NCBI GenBank assembly: GCA_041395245.1
Contig: JAWLAY010000021.1
Span: forward strand, 1 to 64,000
DNA: 64,000 bases
Direction of reading: 5' to 3'
Origin: Aquimonas sp041395245
GTDB taxonomy: Bacteria; Pseudomonadota; Gammaproteobacteria; Xanthomonadales; Xanthomonadaceae
Shown: piece after piece, positions 41,602 to 51,325 of the stretch
Layout: the number at the start of each line of letters is the position of its first letter
Numbering within the stretch: the stretch's first letter is position 1
Translations under genes and position numbers: made by a program
Notes under the pieces: generated by a model
Told to the model about the DNA's origin: nothing
Database searches by the model: none
Seen by the model: only the letters and a program-made list of their open reading frames with translations

Positions 41602-42306
41602 TCAGCGGTACAGGCCATGCTGCGCGATGTAGGCGGAAACGCCCGGAATCATGGCGTCGGATGAGGGTTCGTCCTGGCGCAGCTCGCGACGCAAGGCGGT
41701 CGCCGAATCCGCCGACAGGCGCAGCGGTAGCCGCGCGATCAGTCCATGCGGCGAGGTTTTCAACGCCGTCAGTGCGCGCCAGCGCGCGGTCCAGTTCACG
41801 TCCTGCAAGACCGGCCGCAGCGTGCCGGGCGAGCTGTCGTCGGTCGTGTTGTCGCTGGATGCAGCGGGTTGATCGTCGCCCGCCCGCCAGGCGATCAACA
41901 GATTGGCCAGATCCGGCAGACGCGCCCACGCATGCCAGCGCGCGATGCCAGCGAATGCGTCGCTGCCGACCAGCAGACTGATTGAACGATCCGCACCCGA
42001 TTCGTCGCGCAGGCTCTGCAAGGTATCCACCATGAAGGACGGGCCCGGACGGCGCAATTCGCGATCATCGACCCGCAAACCCGGATGGTTCGCGATGGCG
42101 ATCTGCAGCATGGCGAGGCGGTGCGAGGCATCCGCCGAAGGACGCGCGCGATGCGGCGGATCGGCGTTGGGAATCAGGCGAACCTCTGCGCCCAGCGCGT
42201 CACGCGCCGCGCAGGCCAGTGCGACATGCGTGCGATGCACCGGATCAAAGGTGCCGCCAAGCACGACCAGCGGGACATTCCTCTGCACTTCAAGGCCACC
42301 CTGCAT
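41602..42306 (-). CDS. nadD: NadD, nicotinate-nucleotide adenylyltransferase
   Basis: 234 residues from ATG 42306; GTG 42321, adjacent to the holA stop, is an alternative. The nucleotidyltransferase signature GGTFDPVHRTH and SFMVDTLQSLRDE, SLLVGSDAF and IPGVSAYIAQHGLY are as expected. It joins nicotinate mononucleotide to AMP in NAD synthesis. The usual downstream rsfS-rlmH pair is not here. Confidence 0.93.
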   Translation of the reverse strand: MQGGLEVQRNVPLVVLGGTFDPVHRTHVALACAARDALGAEVRLIPNADPPHRARPSADASHRLAMLQIAIANHPGLRVDDRELRRPGPSFMVDTLQSLRDESGADRSISLLVGSDAFAGIARWHAWARLPDLANLLIAWRAGDDQPAASSDNTTDDSSPGTLRPVLQDVNWTARWRALTALKTSPHGLIARLPLRLSADSATALRRELRQDEPSSDAMIPGVSAYIAQHGLYR

Positions 42307-42321
42307 GCGTGCCACGGTCAC

Positions 42322-43359
42322 TCACGCACTGCGCAACAAATCGCGCGCGGGACGGCCCTTGGCCAAGCCGAGCAAGAGGCGCTCCATCTCCAGCCAGGCA
42401 TCACCGTCCTCGCGACCCTTGCCGATGCGCTCGATGTGCGCGCACTGCACCAGCAAGGCCTGATAGTGGGCGCGGTCAGCGCGACGCAAGGCGCGTCGGA
42501 ATTCCTCGACCTTGCTGTCCCAGATGCGCGCCGCCTTCATGGCCTGGGCCACGTTTCCGCCACGTTCGTCGGCCTCGGCGATTGTCAGCAAGGCCTGGAT
42601 CTGACTCGACGGCCAACTCAGCAGGCCCTGCACAGCTTCGCCTTCGGCACGCAGACTGGAAAGAATTCGCAAGGCACGCGGCGCATCGCCTTGGATCGCC
42701 GCTTCGGTCATGCCGAACACATCGAAACGCGCCGAGTCCGCAACCAGCGAGGCCATCTCCGCCTCGCCCATCATGCCGCTGGGCTGCAGCAGCACGAGCT
42801 TGTCGATCTCCTGCGCAGCGGCGAGCAGATTGCCCTCGACACGCTCCAGCAACTGGGCGATGGCTTCGTCGGTCGCATGCAGGCCGTGCGCACGCAGTCG
42901 GCGACCCAACCAAGCGGGCATTTCCTGTGGCTTCAACGGCCACAGCAGCAGGAACATGCCGTGTTTGTCGACCGCCTCGGACCAAGGCTTGTCGTGCTTC
43001 TTCGACCACTCGTCCGCAACGATCAGCAGCAACACATCCGACGCGGACTGCGCGCAGAAGGAAAGGATGAACTCCTCGCCGTCCTTGCCCGGTCTGCCCG
43101 TGGGCAAGCGCAGTTCGATGATGCGGCGACTGGCAAACAGCGACAGCGCATGAGCCGACTGATGAACGCGCGACCAGTCGAACGCGGCACCCTCGACATC
43201 GAACACTTCACGCTCGACATAGCCCTGCCGCCGTGCGACGCCGCGCAGCGCATCGGCGGCTTCGAGACGCAGCAAGGGATCACTGCTGGCAATCAAAACC
43301 GTACCGGGCAGCGTTCCCGAGTCGAGACTGCGTTGAAACTGGGCCGCGCTGACCGGCAT
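42322..43359 (-). CDS. holA: HolA, DNA polymerase III delta subunit
   Basis: 345 residues, normal size. The degenerate AAA+ fold shows LIASSDPLLRLEAADALR, IELRLPTGRPGKDGEEFI, IAQLLERVEGNLLAAAQEIDKLVLL and the C-terminal clamp-loader helices. It opens the sliding clamp. Three bases separate it from lptE. Confidence 0.93.
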   Translation of the reverse strand: MPVSAAQFQRSLDSGTLPGTVLIASSDPLLRLEAADALRGVARRQGYVEREVFDVEGAAFDWSRVHQSAHALSLFASRRIIELRLPTGRPGKDGEEFILSFCAQSASDVLLLIVADEWSKKHDKPWSEAVDKHGMFLLLWPLKPQEMPAWLGRRLRAHGLHATDEAIAQLLERVEGNLLAAAQEIDKLVLLQPSGMMGEAEMASLVADSARFDVFGMTEAAIQGDAPRALRILSSLRAEGEAVQGLLSWPSSQIQALLTIAEADERGGNVAQAMKAARIWDSKVEEFRRALRRADRAHYQALLVQCAHIERIGKGREDGDAWLEMERLLLGLAKGRPARDLLRSA

Positions 43360-43362
43360 GAC

Positions 43363-43863
43363 TCAGCGCAATGCGACATCAATGCGGCGCAGGATGGCAT
43401 CGGCCATATCGCGCTGCAGTTCGGCCATCACGAGATCTTCTTCGGCGCGATTGCCGAGCGCGCGCGCCGTGTCGAACAGATAGTCGCGGCGCAGGTCGAT
43501 GTGCTGGTTGGGCACGACATCCTTGCCATCCGGGCCGACCAGTTTGAAATCAGCGCTGTAGACCAACTCGTACTCCTGCGCGCGTCCGGCTGCATCCACA
43601 CTCAGCGGATTGCGCACCTGCGTCAGCGCGGTGACGCGCAGACTGGCCGACGGTCCGTCCGCCACCTCCACGATGCGTGCACCGGCACGCCGCAGAGCAT
43701 CCTCAAGATGGTCATCGATGGCGGTGTACGGGTCGACCACCTCGACGCGGATGTCCTTCAGCGCCGCAGGCAGACGCAACTCGCCACGGAGCTGGAAACC
43801 ACAGGACGCCAGCAAGGTGACGAGCAGGCACGGCAACAAAAACGTGTAACGCTGGGCGGTCAT
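43363..43863 (-). CDS. lptE: LptE, LPS-assembly lipoprotein
   Basis: 166 residues from ATG 43863, with CAGGAG 6 nt upstream. Lipobox LLASC (Cys21), then GFQLRGELRLPAALKDIRVE, the LptE signature. It plugs the LptD barrel in the outer membrane and guides lipopolysaccharide insertion. Conserved leuS-lptE-holA order. Confidence 0.93.
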   Translation of the reverse strand: MTAQRYTFLLPCLLVTLLASCGFQLRGELRLPAALKDIRVEVVDPYTAIDDHLEDALRRAGARIVEVADGPSASLRVTALTQVRNPLSVDAAGRAQEYELVYSADFKLVGPDGKDVVPNQHIDLRRDYLFDTARALGNRAEEDLVMAELQRDMADAILRRIDVALR

Positions 43864-43876
43864 GTCCGGCTCCTGA

Positions 43877-46594
43877 TCAGCTCGCCACGATGTTGACGAT
43901 CTTGCCCGGCACGACAATCAGCTTGCGTACCGTCAAACCTTCCAGCGCACGTTGCACGCCGACGTCCGCCAGTGCCTGGCTTTCGATCACCTCGCGCGAT
44001 TCGTTGATCGCCACGTCCAGCGTACCGCGCAACTTGCCGTTGACCTGCAGCGCCAGCGTCACCGCATCCTTGACCAGGGCGGCATGATCGGCGACCGGGA
44101 AGGACTGCTGTTCGATCAGGCTTTCGCCGTGACCGAGCGCCTGCCAGAGTGCATGCGCGGTGTGCGGCACGATCGGGTTCAGCATCAGGGTGACGGCCGT
44201 CCAGGCCTCCTGCAACACCGCCCTGCCCTGCACACTGGCGTCATCAAAACGAGTCAGCGTATTGAGCAGTTCCATGACCGCCGCAATCGCGGTATTGAAG
44301 GCGTGGCGGCGACCGATGTCGTCGCCGACTTTCTCGATGGTCTCGTGCAGTTTTCGACGCACCGCCTTCTGCTCGGCGTTGAGCGCCGCCACGTCCAGTG
44401 CGCTGCAGGCGCCCGCCTGCACATGCTTGAACACCGCCGCCCACAGCCGACGCAGGAAGCGCGCCATGCCCTCGACACCGGCCTCGTTCCATTCCAGTGA
44501 CTGTTCCGGCGGCGCGGCAAACATCGAGAACAGGCGCACGGTGTCGGCACCGAAGCGATCCACCATCGATTGCGGATCCACACCATTGTTCTTCGACTTC
44601 GACATCTTCTCGCTGCCGCCGATCTGCACCGGCTGCCCATCGCTGCGCAGCACTGCGCCGGTCACGCGTCCGCGATCATCGCGACTCAGGTCGACCTCGG
44701 CCGGGTTGTACCAATGCTTGCTGCCATCCGCATTGGGACGATAGAACGTGTCGGCAATCACCATGCCCTGACACAGTAGGCGCGTGGCGGGCTCGTCACT
44801 GGTGACCAGTCCGGTATCCCGCAACAGCTTGTGGAAGAAGCGGAAATACATCAGATGCAGGATCGCGTGCTCGATGCCGCCGATGTATTGATCCACCGGC
44901 AACCAATAGTTGGCGCGCTCGTCCACCATGTCGCCCGCACCGGGGCAGGTGTAGCGCGCGTAGTACCAGCTCGATTCCATGAACGTGTCGAAGGTGTCGG
45001 TTTCGCGCTCGGCCTCGCCACCGCAATGCGGACATGGGGTCTTGCGCCATTCCGGGTCCGCCTTGATGGGTGATGCCACACCGGAAAAGGCCACATCTTC
45101 GGGCAGCACGACCGGCAGCTGATCCTCCGGCACCGGCACGGCACCGCAGTCCTTGCAGTAGATGACCGGGATCGGACAACCCCAGTAACGCTGACGACTG
45201 ACGCCCCAGTCACGCAAACGGAAGTTGACCCGCCGCTCGCCACGCCTCTGTTCTGCCAGCCGCGCGGCGATGGCATCAAACGCGTCGCCGAACTCCAGTC
45301 CGTTGAATTCGCCGGAATTCACCAGCCAGCCGCGCTCGGTATAGGCCGACTGGCTCAGCAGGGCGGCATGGAAATTTTCCACCACTTCGACTGCCGCGCT
45401 CGGCTCGTAAACATCGCGCAACGCGCCGCCGCCCAAGGCAGTAGTCAGCGCGTCGCCGCCCTTGCGTCCATCGCGGGTGAGTTCCAGCAGGGCATCGCGC
45501 ACGTCGGTGCTGACGATCACCATGCGGATCGACAAGTCGTACTTGCGGGCGAACTCCCAGTCGCGTTGATCGTGACCAGGCACCGCCATGACCGCACCGG
45601 TGCCGTAGCCCATCAGGACGAAGTTGCCGACCCAGACCGGAATGCGTTCGTTGGTGATCGGGTGGATGACGAAACGACCGGTTGGCGCGCCGAGTTTTTC
45701 CTGAGTTTCCAGTTCGGCTTCGGCGACCGCACCTTGTCGGCAGCGCTCGATGAACGCGGCCAGATCCGGGTTATCGACTGCGGCGGCCTGGGCCAGCGGA
45801 TGTTCTGCCGCCACCGTTACAAAGGTCACGCCCATCAGGGTGTCGGGCCGGGTCGTGAAGACTCGCAGCGCCGCGTCCTCGCCTTCGATCGCGAAATCGA
45901 TCTCCAGGCCTTCGGAACGCCCGATCCAGTTGCGCTGCATGGTTTTGACCGCATCCGGCCAACCATGCAGGTTGTCCAGCTCGTCGAGCAATTCCTGCGC
46001 GTAATCGGTGATCTTCAGGAACCACTGCGGAATCTCGCGCTTTTCGACCAGCGCACCGGAGCGCCAGCCGCGACCTTCGATCACTTGCTCGTTGGCCAGC
46101 ACGGTCTGGTCGACCGGGTCCCAGTTCACCACCGAGTTCTTGCGATACACCAGACCCAGCTTCATCAGCCGGGTGAACATCAACTGTTCCCAGCGGTAGT
46201 AGTCCGGTCGGCAGGTGGCGAGCTCGCGCGACCAGTCGTAGGCGAAGCCCAGCCGCTGCAACTGCGCGCGCATGTGTTCGATGTTGGCGTAGGTCCATTT
46301 GGCTGGCGCCGTGTTGTTCTTGATCGCGGCATTTTCGGCCGGCAATCCGAACGCGTCCCAGCCCATCGGCTGCAGCACGTTCTTGCCCAGCATGCGCTGA
46401 TAGCGACTGATCACGTCGCCGATGGTGTAGTTGCGCACATGCCCCATGTGCAGCGCACCGGACGGATACGGCAGCATCGACAGACAATAGAACTTGGGAC
46501 GGTCAGCATCCTCGACGACTTCGAATGCTCGGGTGCGGTCCCAGAACTGCTGGGCAGCGGCCTCGACGGCCTGCGGATCGTAAATCTCTTGCAT
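43877..46594 (-). CDS. leuS: LeuS, leucyl-tRNA synthetase
   Basis: 905 residues, slightly longer than E. coli LeuS. Class I signatures are PYPSGALHMGHVRN near residue 40 and GSEKMSKSKNNG in the C-terminal half; the CP1 editing domain and a zinc-type CPHCGGEAERETDTF insert are present. Charges tRNA-Leu. The 193-bp region upstream (46595-46787) shows no T-box. Confidence 0.97.
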   Translation of the reverse strand: MQEIYDPQAVEAAAQQFWDRTRAFEVVEDADRPKFYCLSMLPYPSGALHMGHVRNYTIGDVISRYQRMLGKNVLQPMGWDAFGLPAENAAIKNNTAPAKWTYANIEHMRAQLQRLGFAYDWSRELATCRPDYYRWEQLMFTRLMKLGLVYRKNSVVNWDPVDQTVLANEQVIEGRGWRSGALVEKREIPQWFLKITDYAQELLDELDNLHGWPDAVKTMQRNWIGRSEGLEIDFAIEGEDAALRVFTTRPDTLMGVTFVTVAAEHPLAQAAAVDNPDLAAFIERCRQGAVAEAELETQEKLGAPTGRFVIHPITNERIPVWVGNFVLMGYGTGAVMAVPGHDQRDWEFARKYDLSIRMVIVSTDVRDALLELTRDGRKGGDALTTALGGGALRDVYEPSAAVEVVENFHAALLSQSAYTERGWLVNSGEFNGLEFGDAFDAIAARLAEQRRGERRVNFRLRDWGVSRQRYWGCPIPVIYCKDCGAVPVPEDQLPVVLPEDVAFSGVASPIKADPEWRKTPCPHCGGEAERETDTFDTFMESSWYYARYTCPGAGDMVDERANYWLPVDQYIGGIEHAILHLMYFRFFHKLLRDTGLVTSDEPATRLLCQGMVIADTFYRPNADGSKHWYNPAEVDLSRDDRGRVTGAVLRSDGQPVQIGGSEKMSKSKNNGVDPQSMVDRFGADTVRLFSMFAAPPEQSLEWNEAGVEGMARFLRRLWAAVFKHVQAGACSALDVAALNAEQKAVRRKLHETIEKVGDDIGRRHAFNTAIAAVMELLNTLTRFDDASVQGRAVLQEAWTAVTLMLNPIVPHTAHALWQALGHGESLIEQQSFPVADHAALVKDAVTLALQVNGKLRGTLDVAINESREVIESQALADVGVQRALEGLTVRKLIVVPGKIVNIVAS

Positions 46595-46731
46595 GGGGCG
46601 GAATCAAGGCAGGAACAAGCGCGCAAGTGTAGCGCATGGCTCCACGCCGCCATGCCCGCCTGATCAGTGCGCCAAAAGGCGAATCGCCTAAGCCTGCTGA
46701 TCCGAGTAGCGTGTTGCGGGCGATCAAATGT

Positions 46732-46766
46732 CTGCAGGCCGTCATTGCCGCACACTGCAGGCCGTC
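46732..46766. repeat. Pair of 12-bp direct repeats before the DUF294 gene
   Basis: CTGCAGGCCGTC occurs at 46732-46743 and 46755-46766, 22 bp upstream of the next start. The spacing of 23 bp, about two helical turns, could suit a dimeric regulator, but no known consensus is matched. Confidence 0.4.
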
Positions 46767-46787
46767 GAACTTCAGTAGGGCTCACGC

Positions 46788-48647
46788 ATGACTCTGTCGC
46801 CAGAACTGTCCGAAGTCACCGATTTCCTTCGCGCCCACGCGCCGTTTGACTGCTTGAGCAACGAGCAACTCGAACAGGCCGCACGCCGCATCGACATCGT
46901 GTATCGCCGCAAAGGCGACGTGATGCTGCGGATTGGCGAGTCCAACACCGCCCTGGCGGTGATCCGCCGCGGTGCGGTCGAGGTTCACGACAAGGAAGAA
47001 CGACTGGTCAACCGGCTGGCCGAGGGCGACAGCTACGGGCTTCCCTCATTGTTGACGGGCAAGCCCGTGCGTCACCGCGTGACCCTGATCGAAGATGGGC
47101 TGATCTATCTGCTGCCGGTCGCGGACTTCCATGCCTTGCGCGGCGCCAACGCCGGATTCGATCAATACTTCGTCAGCACGCTGGAAGAGCGCCTGCGGAA
47201 TGCGGCCGAGAACGCCAGCGGCGGTCAGGCCAATCAGGAAATGATGACCACACCGGTCGGCAAGCTCAGCCAGCGGGCGCCGGTGATGTTGTCACCCAGC
47301 GCGAGCATCCGCGAAGCGGCCAAGTTGATGAGTCAGCAAGGCGTCTCATCCCTGTTGATCGGTGATGCCGACAACATGCTTGGAATCGTCACCGATCGCG
47401 ATCTTCGAAATCGGGTGCTGGCGGCCGAACGCGATCCCGCCGACTCGGTTACCACCATCATGACCGCCGATCCGGCGAGCATTGATGTCGATCGCCCCGT
47501 GTTCGAGGCCTTCATCATCATGGCCAACCGCGGTATCCACCACTTGCCGCTGACCCGCGATGGCAAACCTGCCGGGATGATCACCACGCGCGATCTGGTC
47601 AGTCTGCAAACCCAGCACCCGCTGTACCTGGTCCGACAGGTACAGAAACAGGACAGCGTGGAAAGCCTTCAGGCGATCACCTCACGCATGCCACGGATGT
47701 TTGCCCTGCTGTTGTCCAGCGGTGCCCGGCCGGAAGACGTGTCCCGCATGCTGAGCGCACTGACCGATGCGGTGACGCGTCGATTGCTGCAGCTTGCTGA
47801 ACAGCGATTCGGTGCTGCCCCGATGCCTTGGGCGTGGATCTGCTTTGGCTCGCAGGCACGAAATGAGCAAGGTCCGCATACCGATCAGGACAACGGGCTG
47901 ATCCTTGCCCGCGAACCGAATGAGCGCGAGGCCGACTATTTCGAGTCGGTGGCGCAGTTCGTTTGTCACGGACTGAACGCCTGCGGCTATGTGTTCTGCA
48001 ACGGCGGGATCATGGCGCAGAACCCGATGTGGCGGCAGCCAATCGAAGTGTGGGAGAGCTACTTCCGCAACTGGATGCGCGAGCCCACCAGCAACGCGTT
48101 GATGCATGCGAGCATTTTCTTCGATCAACGCCTGGTGGCCGGTGAGCGCAACCTGTTCGACAGCCTGCAGGAGCACATTTTTTCGCTGGCGCCAAAGTTG
48201 GGCATCTTTCTGGCCATTCTCGCGAGGCATGCGCTCAGCTATGACGTGCCGCTGGGGCTGTTCCGGCGCTTCGTGGTCGAGCACAAGGGCGAGCACCGCG
48301 ACATGCTGGACCTGAAAGGCGCCGGAGCGATGCCGTTGACGGACCTGCTGCGCGTGCACGCGCTGGCCAACGGCATTCGTGCGGCGGGTTGCTTGCAGAG
48401 AATTGAAGCGTTGCGCATCGCGGGCAAACTGCAGCCGACCGATGCAGCCGAGCTGACTGCCGCGTTCCGGTTGGTTCTGCGCCTTCGATTGCAGCATCAG
48501 TCGGATCAGCTCGCGGCAGGTCACGATGCCGACAACTGGATCAAGCCCAGTCAGTTGTCGCGTCAGGACCGTGACGCGTTGCGCGACGCCTTTCTGGTCA
48601 TCCGCCAGTCGCAGAGCGCGCTCGGCAACGAGTATGGCGTTCAATGA
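46788..48647 (+). CDS. Cyclic-nucleotide-binding/CBS/DUF294 nucleotidyltransferase-like protein
   Basis: 619 residues with four regions: a cNMP-binding domain (about 1-140, with VIRRGAVEVHDKEE and GDSYGLPSLLTGK), two CBS domains (about 155-280), a DUF294 nucleotidyltransferase domain with GSQARNEQGPHTDQDNGLI, and a helical DUF294 C-terminal domain (about 470-610). The family is thought to be a signal-responsive nucleotidyltransferase in the cytoplasm; its target is unknown. The stop overlaps the start of the exonuclease gene, its common partner. Confidence 0.88.
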   Translation: MTLSPELSEVTDFLRAHAPFDCLSNEQLEQAARRIDIVYRRKGDVMLRIGESNTALAVIRRGAVEVHDKEERLVNRLAEGDSYGLPSLLTGKPVRHRVTLIEDGLIYLLPVADFHALRGANAGFDQYFVSTLEERLRNAAENASGGQANQEMMTTPVGKLSQRAPVMLSPSASIREAAKLMSQQGVSSLLIGDADNMLGIVTDRDLRNRVLAAERDPADSVTTIMTADPASIDVDRPVFEAFIIMANRGIHHLPLTRDGKPAGMITTRDLVSLQTQHPLYLVRQVQKQDSVESLQAITSRMPRMFALLLSSGARPEDVSRMLSALTDAVTRRLLQLAEQRFGAAPMPWAWICFGSQARNEQGPHTDQDNGLILAREPNEREADYFESVAQFVCHGLNACGYVFCNGGIMAQNPMWRQPIEVWESYFRNWMREPTSNALMHASIFFDQRLVAGERNLFDSLQEHIFSLAPKLGIFLAILARHALSYDVPLGLFRRFVVEHKGEHRDMLDLKGAGAMPLTDLLRVHALANGIRAAGCLQRIEALRIAGKLQPTDAAELTAAFRLVLRLRLQHQSDQLAAGHDADNWIKPSQLSRQDRDALRDAFLVIRQSQSALGNEYGVQ

Positions 48648-49318
48648 GCGCATGGTGGATGCGTTGGCGCTACGCCAAGCGAGCCGCACAGACGTCGCTG
48701 GCGGCCTTCTACAGCGACCCACCCATCGACCTGAACCAGTGCGTGGCGGAAGCGGACCTGCTGGCGCTCGATTTCGAGACCAGTGGTCTCGACCCGCGCG
48801 CCGACCGCCTGCTCAGCATGGGCTGGGTAGTCATCAGTCGCGGGCGTATCCGCATGGGCAGCGCGGGTCATTGCATGATCCGGAGCGATCACCACAGTGT
48901 CGGCCAGAGCGCGACGGTGCATGGACTACTGGACACCGATCTCGAACAGGGAATCTCGCTATCGGAGGCGTTGGATTCGCTGCTTGCACTGCTGCGCGGA
49001 CGTGTGTTGGTGGTCCACTATTCACCCATCGAAACAGGCTTTCTGCAGGCGGCCTGTCAATCGATCCATGGCATTCCACTACCGCTACAGCTTATTGACA
49101 CCCTGACCATCGAGGCCCAACGCCGCGCCCATATCCATGATTCACAGGGCGCACTGCGCCTGCATGCCTGTCGCGAACGCTACGGACTGCCTCGCTATCG
49201 CGCCCATAACGCGGCCATCGATGCCCTCGCCTGCGCAGAACTGCTGCTCGCCCAGGTCGCGCATATCGGCGGCACCCAAGCGGTGACCCTGAAGGAATTG
49301 CTGCGCCGAAGCCGCTAG
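48644..49318 (+). CDS. DnaQ-like 3'-5' exonuclease, partner of the DUF294 protein
   Basis: 224 residues. DEDDh motifs: LLALDFETSGLDPRADRLLS (Exo I), VVHYSPIETGFL (Exo II) and HNAAIDALACAELLL (Exo III). A basic N-terminal 20 residues precede the fold. Proteins of this type follow CBS/DUF294 genes in many gammaproteobacteria, where they are annotated as polymerase III epsilon-like; a role in replication is not implied. ATGA overlap couples the pair. Confidence 0.87.
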   Translation: MSAWWMRWRYAKRAAQTSLAAFYSDPPIDLNQCVAEADLLALDFETSGLDPRADRLLSMGWVVISRGRIRMGSAGHCMIRSDHHSVGQSATVHGLLDTDLEQGISLSEALDSLLALLRGRVLVVHYSPIETGFLQAACQSIHGIPLPLQLIDTLTIEAQRRAHIHDSQGALRLHACRERYGLPRYRAHNAAIDALACAELLLAQVAHIGGTQAVTLKELLRRSR

Positions 49319-49348
49319 GAGCCTGTCGGAGTCAGGACTACGCCTGAT
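49319..49348. repeat. Fragment matching the MITE end, with small hairpin
   Basis: GGAGCCTGTCGGA at 49318-49330 is identical to the left end of the palindromic element at 52833-52994, followed by TCAGG-ACTACG-CCTGA, which may act as a terminator for the exonuclease gene. It overlaps the last codons of the convergent rpiR-family gene. Confidence 0.4.
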
Positions 49349-50177
49349 TTCGAAGCCGCTCCAGCTCGCGCATACGGCGTTGACTGGAGTCACCACCGAG
49401 GCGCGACACCTCGGCCAGCAAGGCTTCCGACAAGGCCATCAGCGCTGCGTTGGAATCCCAGGGCGATGGCACCTGCACGCGTGCAGGCAAGACATGCCTC
49501 GCCACCCGGGCGATGGGTGACAGCCATTGGTCAGTCAGCAGAATGACCTTGGTTCCGCGCTGGGTTGCCCACTCTGCCAATCGCAACAGACTGGCCTGAT
49601 AGCGACGGATGTCGTAGATCACCATTACATCGCGACTACCCATGTCCAGTACCTGATCGAACCAGTTGGCCTCTTGATCGCGCAGGTGATTGACGCCCGC
49701 GCGCAGGATGCGCAACTGCACCGCCACGTACTGCGCCAGCGCATCGGTGAAACGACCGCCGACCAGATGGACGCGCGACTTCGGATCGGCCAGCCATTGC
49801 GCGATCTGCTGCAGCTCGTCGGCAGCGATGTGCTGGAAACTTTCGCGCACGTTGTCGGCGACCTGATCGGCAAACCGCTGCCATCGGCTGGCTTCGCTGC
49901 TGTCCGCGGTCTGGGTCGTCTTGGCCAGTGGCGAACTGAGCTGAGCGGCCAGCTCTTCACGCAGGCGCGACTGAAATTCCGGATACGCCGAAAATCCCAG
50001 GCGGGTGGTGAGTCGCAACACGGTCGGCACACTGACACCCACGGTGCGTGCCAGTTCACTGGCACTGCCCAGACCGGCCATTGGATAGTCGGCCAATAGC
50101 CGCATTGCGACACGGCGCTCGGTCGTGGACAGCGCCGTCAAGCTATGGCGCAGCCGTTCAACGATGGTCTCGCTCAC
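49338..50177 (-). CDS. RpiR/MurR-family transcriptional regulator
   Basis: 279 residues: an N-terminal helix-turn-helix domain of about 77 residues (SASELARTVGVSVPTVLRLTTRLGF) and a C-terminal SIS domain (about 120-250, with RVHLVGGRFTDALAQYVAVQL and GSRDVMVIYDIRRYQASL). The family usually senses phosphosugars, but members control other catabolic operons. It is divergent from the amidohydrolase-permease-GS-ALDH-ADH operon, with a palindrome between, so that operon is the obvious target. The effector may be a pathway intermediate. Confidence 0.9.
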   Translation of the reverse strand: MSETIVERLRHSLTALSTTERRVAMRLLADYPMAGLGSASELARTVGVSVPTVLRLTTRLGFSAYPEFQSRLREELAAQLSSPLAKTTQTADSSEASRWQRFADQVADNVRESFQHIAADELQQIAQWLADPKSRVHLVGGRFTDALAQYVAVQLRILRAGVNHLRDQEANWFDQVLDMGSRDVMVIYDIRRYQASLLRLAEWATQRGTKVILLTDQWLSPIARVARHVLPARVQVPSPWDSNAALMALSEALLAEVSRLGGDSSQRRMRELERLRNQA

Positions 50178-50295
50178 CTCGGATTCCTTGGTTGACTGTT
50201 GTGCTGAAGCGCGGGCTGCAGAGGACGAAACCTGCCTATTGACATTCCCGCCGATCCGTACAAATCATGACCAAAGTCGATGCATAGACGCAACG

Positions 50296-50311
50296 TGTAA
50301 TGTTCGTTACA
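50296..50311. promoter_or_regulatory. Candidate RpiR-family operator
   Basis: TGTAATGTTCGTTACA is an inverted repeat TGTAA-N6-TTACA. The RpiR-family member HexR binds TGTAAT-centred palindromes of similar form. It lies between the divergent regulator gene (start 50177) and the amidohydrolase gene (start 50332), downstream of a TTGACA at 50239-50244. Confidence 0.5.
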
Positions 50312-50331
50312 TGGAGGCACAAGGCCGACCA

Positions 50332-51135
50332 ATGGGCGCAACCGCACTCAACCTGGATCCCGGATCGAACGCGGAGACACTCTCGCGAGCCTATCCAGCC
50401 GTGGCGCTGGAGCGCGAGGATGCCAGTGGTCCCCTGTTGTTGCTATGTGAGCACGCCAGCGCCCATGTGCCGCGTTGCTACGGCGGACTCGGTCTGGCCG
50501 ATGACGAACGCGAACGGCATATCGGCTGGGATATCGGTGCTCTGGCGCTGGCGCGCGCCGTGTCGGAAACACTCGACTCACCCCTGGTCTACGCAACCCA
50601 ATCCCGTTTGCTGATGGACCTGAATCGTGATCCGGCAGCGGCGGATGCCATGCCTGCCAGCAGTGATGGCACGTCCATCCCCGCCAATCAGAACCTGAGC
50701 GCTGCCGAGCAACAGCGTCGTCGGCAATGGTTGTACGAGCCCTTCCATGCGGCAGTCGATGCGCTGCGTGCCCGGCGCACGGCACGGGGTCTGGCAACCG
50801 CCGTGGTATCGATTCATTCCTTCACGCCAGAGATGGCGGGATTTCAGCGTCCCTGGCACATCGGCGTGTTGTCCGACACCGATCGCCGTCTTGCCGATTC
50901 GCTGCTCGCGGTGCTGTGTGCACGTCCGGACGTGTGTGTGGGCGACAACCAGCCCTACGCACCGCATCAGGGCGTCTATCACAGCGTCGGGAGGCATGGC
51001 GTGCAGCACGGTCTGCCCAACGTGATGATCGAAGTGCGCAACGATTTGCTGCGCAGTACGGCCGAGATCAGTCGGTGGAGTCAACTGCTGGGCCATGCAC
51101 TGCGACTGGCCTGCAGTGAGGTGGTGATGCGCTGA
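50332..51135 (+). CDS. N-formylglutamate amidohydrolase-family protein
   Basis: 267 residues from ATG 50332 (AAGG 7 nt upstream); ATG 50311 is possible but lies on the palindrome. Family motifs: LLLLCEHASAHVP, GWDIGALALARAVSETL, VSIHSFTPEM and GVQHGLPNVMIEVRNDLL. Family members (HutG type) hydrolyse N-formyl-L-glutamate using zinc. There are no hut genes nearby, so histidine breakdown is unlikely. Within this operon it could hydrolyse a gamma-glutamyl amide product to glutamate and a free amino acid; that is inference. Confidence 0.85.
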   Translation: MGATALNLDPGSNAETLSRAYPAVALEREDASGPLLLLCEHASAHVPRCYGGLGLADDERERHIGWDIGALALARAVSETLDSPLVYATQSRLLMDLNRDPAAADAMPASSDGTSIPANQNLSAAEQQRRRQWLYEPFHAAVDALRARRTARGLATAVVSIHSFTPEMAGFQRPWHIGVLSDTDRRLADSLLAVLCARPDVCVGDNQPYAPHQGVYHSVGRHGVQHGLPNVMIEVRNDLLRSTAEISRWSQLLGHALRLACSEVVMR

Positions 51136-51183
51136 GACTATCCGGGTCGCCGCGTGGGGACGTAGCGATCCATCGTGGGAAAC

Positions 51184-51201
51184 TTCCGGCGGAGGCCGGA
51201 A
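51184..51201 (+). other. Hairpin in the permease leader
   Basis: TTCCGGC-GGAG-GCCGGAA, a 7-bp perfect stem in the 190-bp gap between the amidohydrolase and permease genes. No T tract; it may slow decay or attenuate transcription. Confidence 0.3.
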
Positions 51202-51325
51202 TCGACTGCGCGGTCGAACTGCGTGGTGCAACAACAGGAGTCGGGGGGCCGATTCCGGGCAGGGCTTGCCGAGGGAGCGGCCAGGGCTTGCTGATCGGGG
51301 GTATCAACCAGCGAAGGGGAGCAGC

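Noticed and set aside
46595..46787. T-box or tRNA-related leader upstream of leuS
   Set aside because: No T-box core sequence; only a short direct repeat nearer the divergent DUF294 gene.
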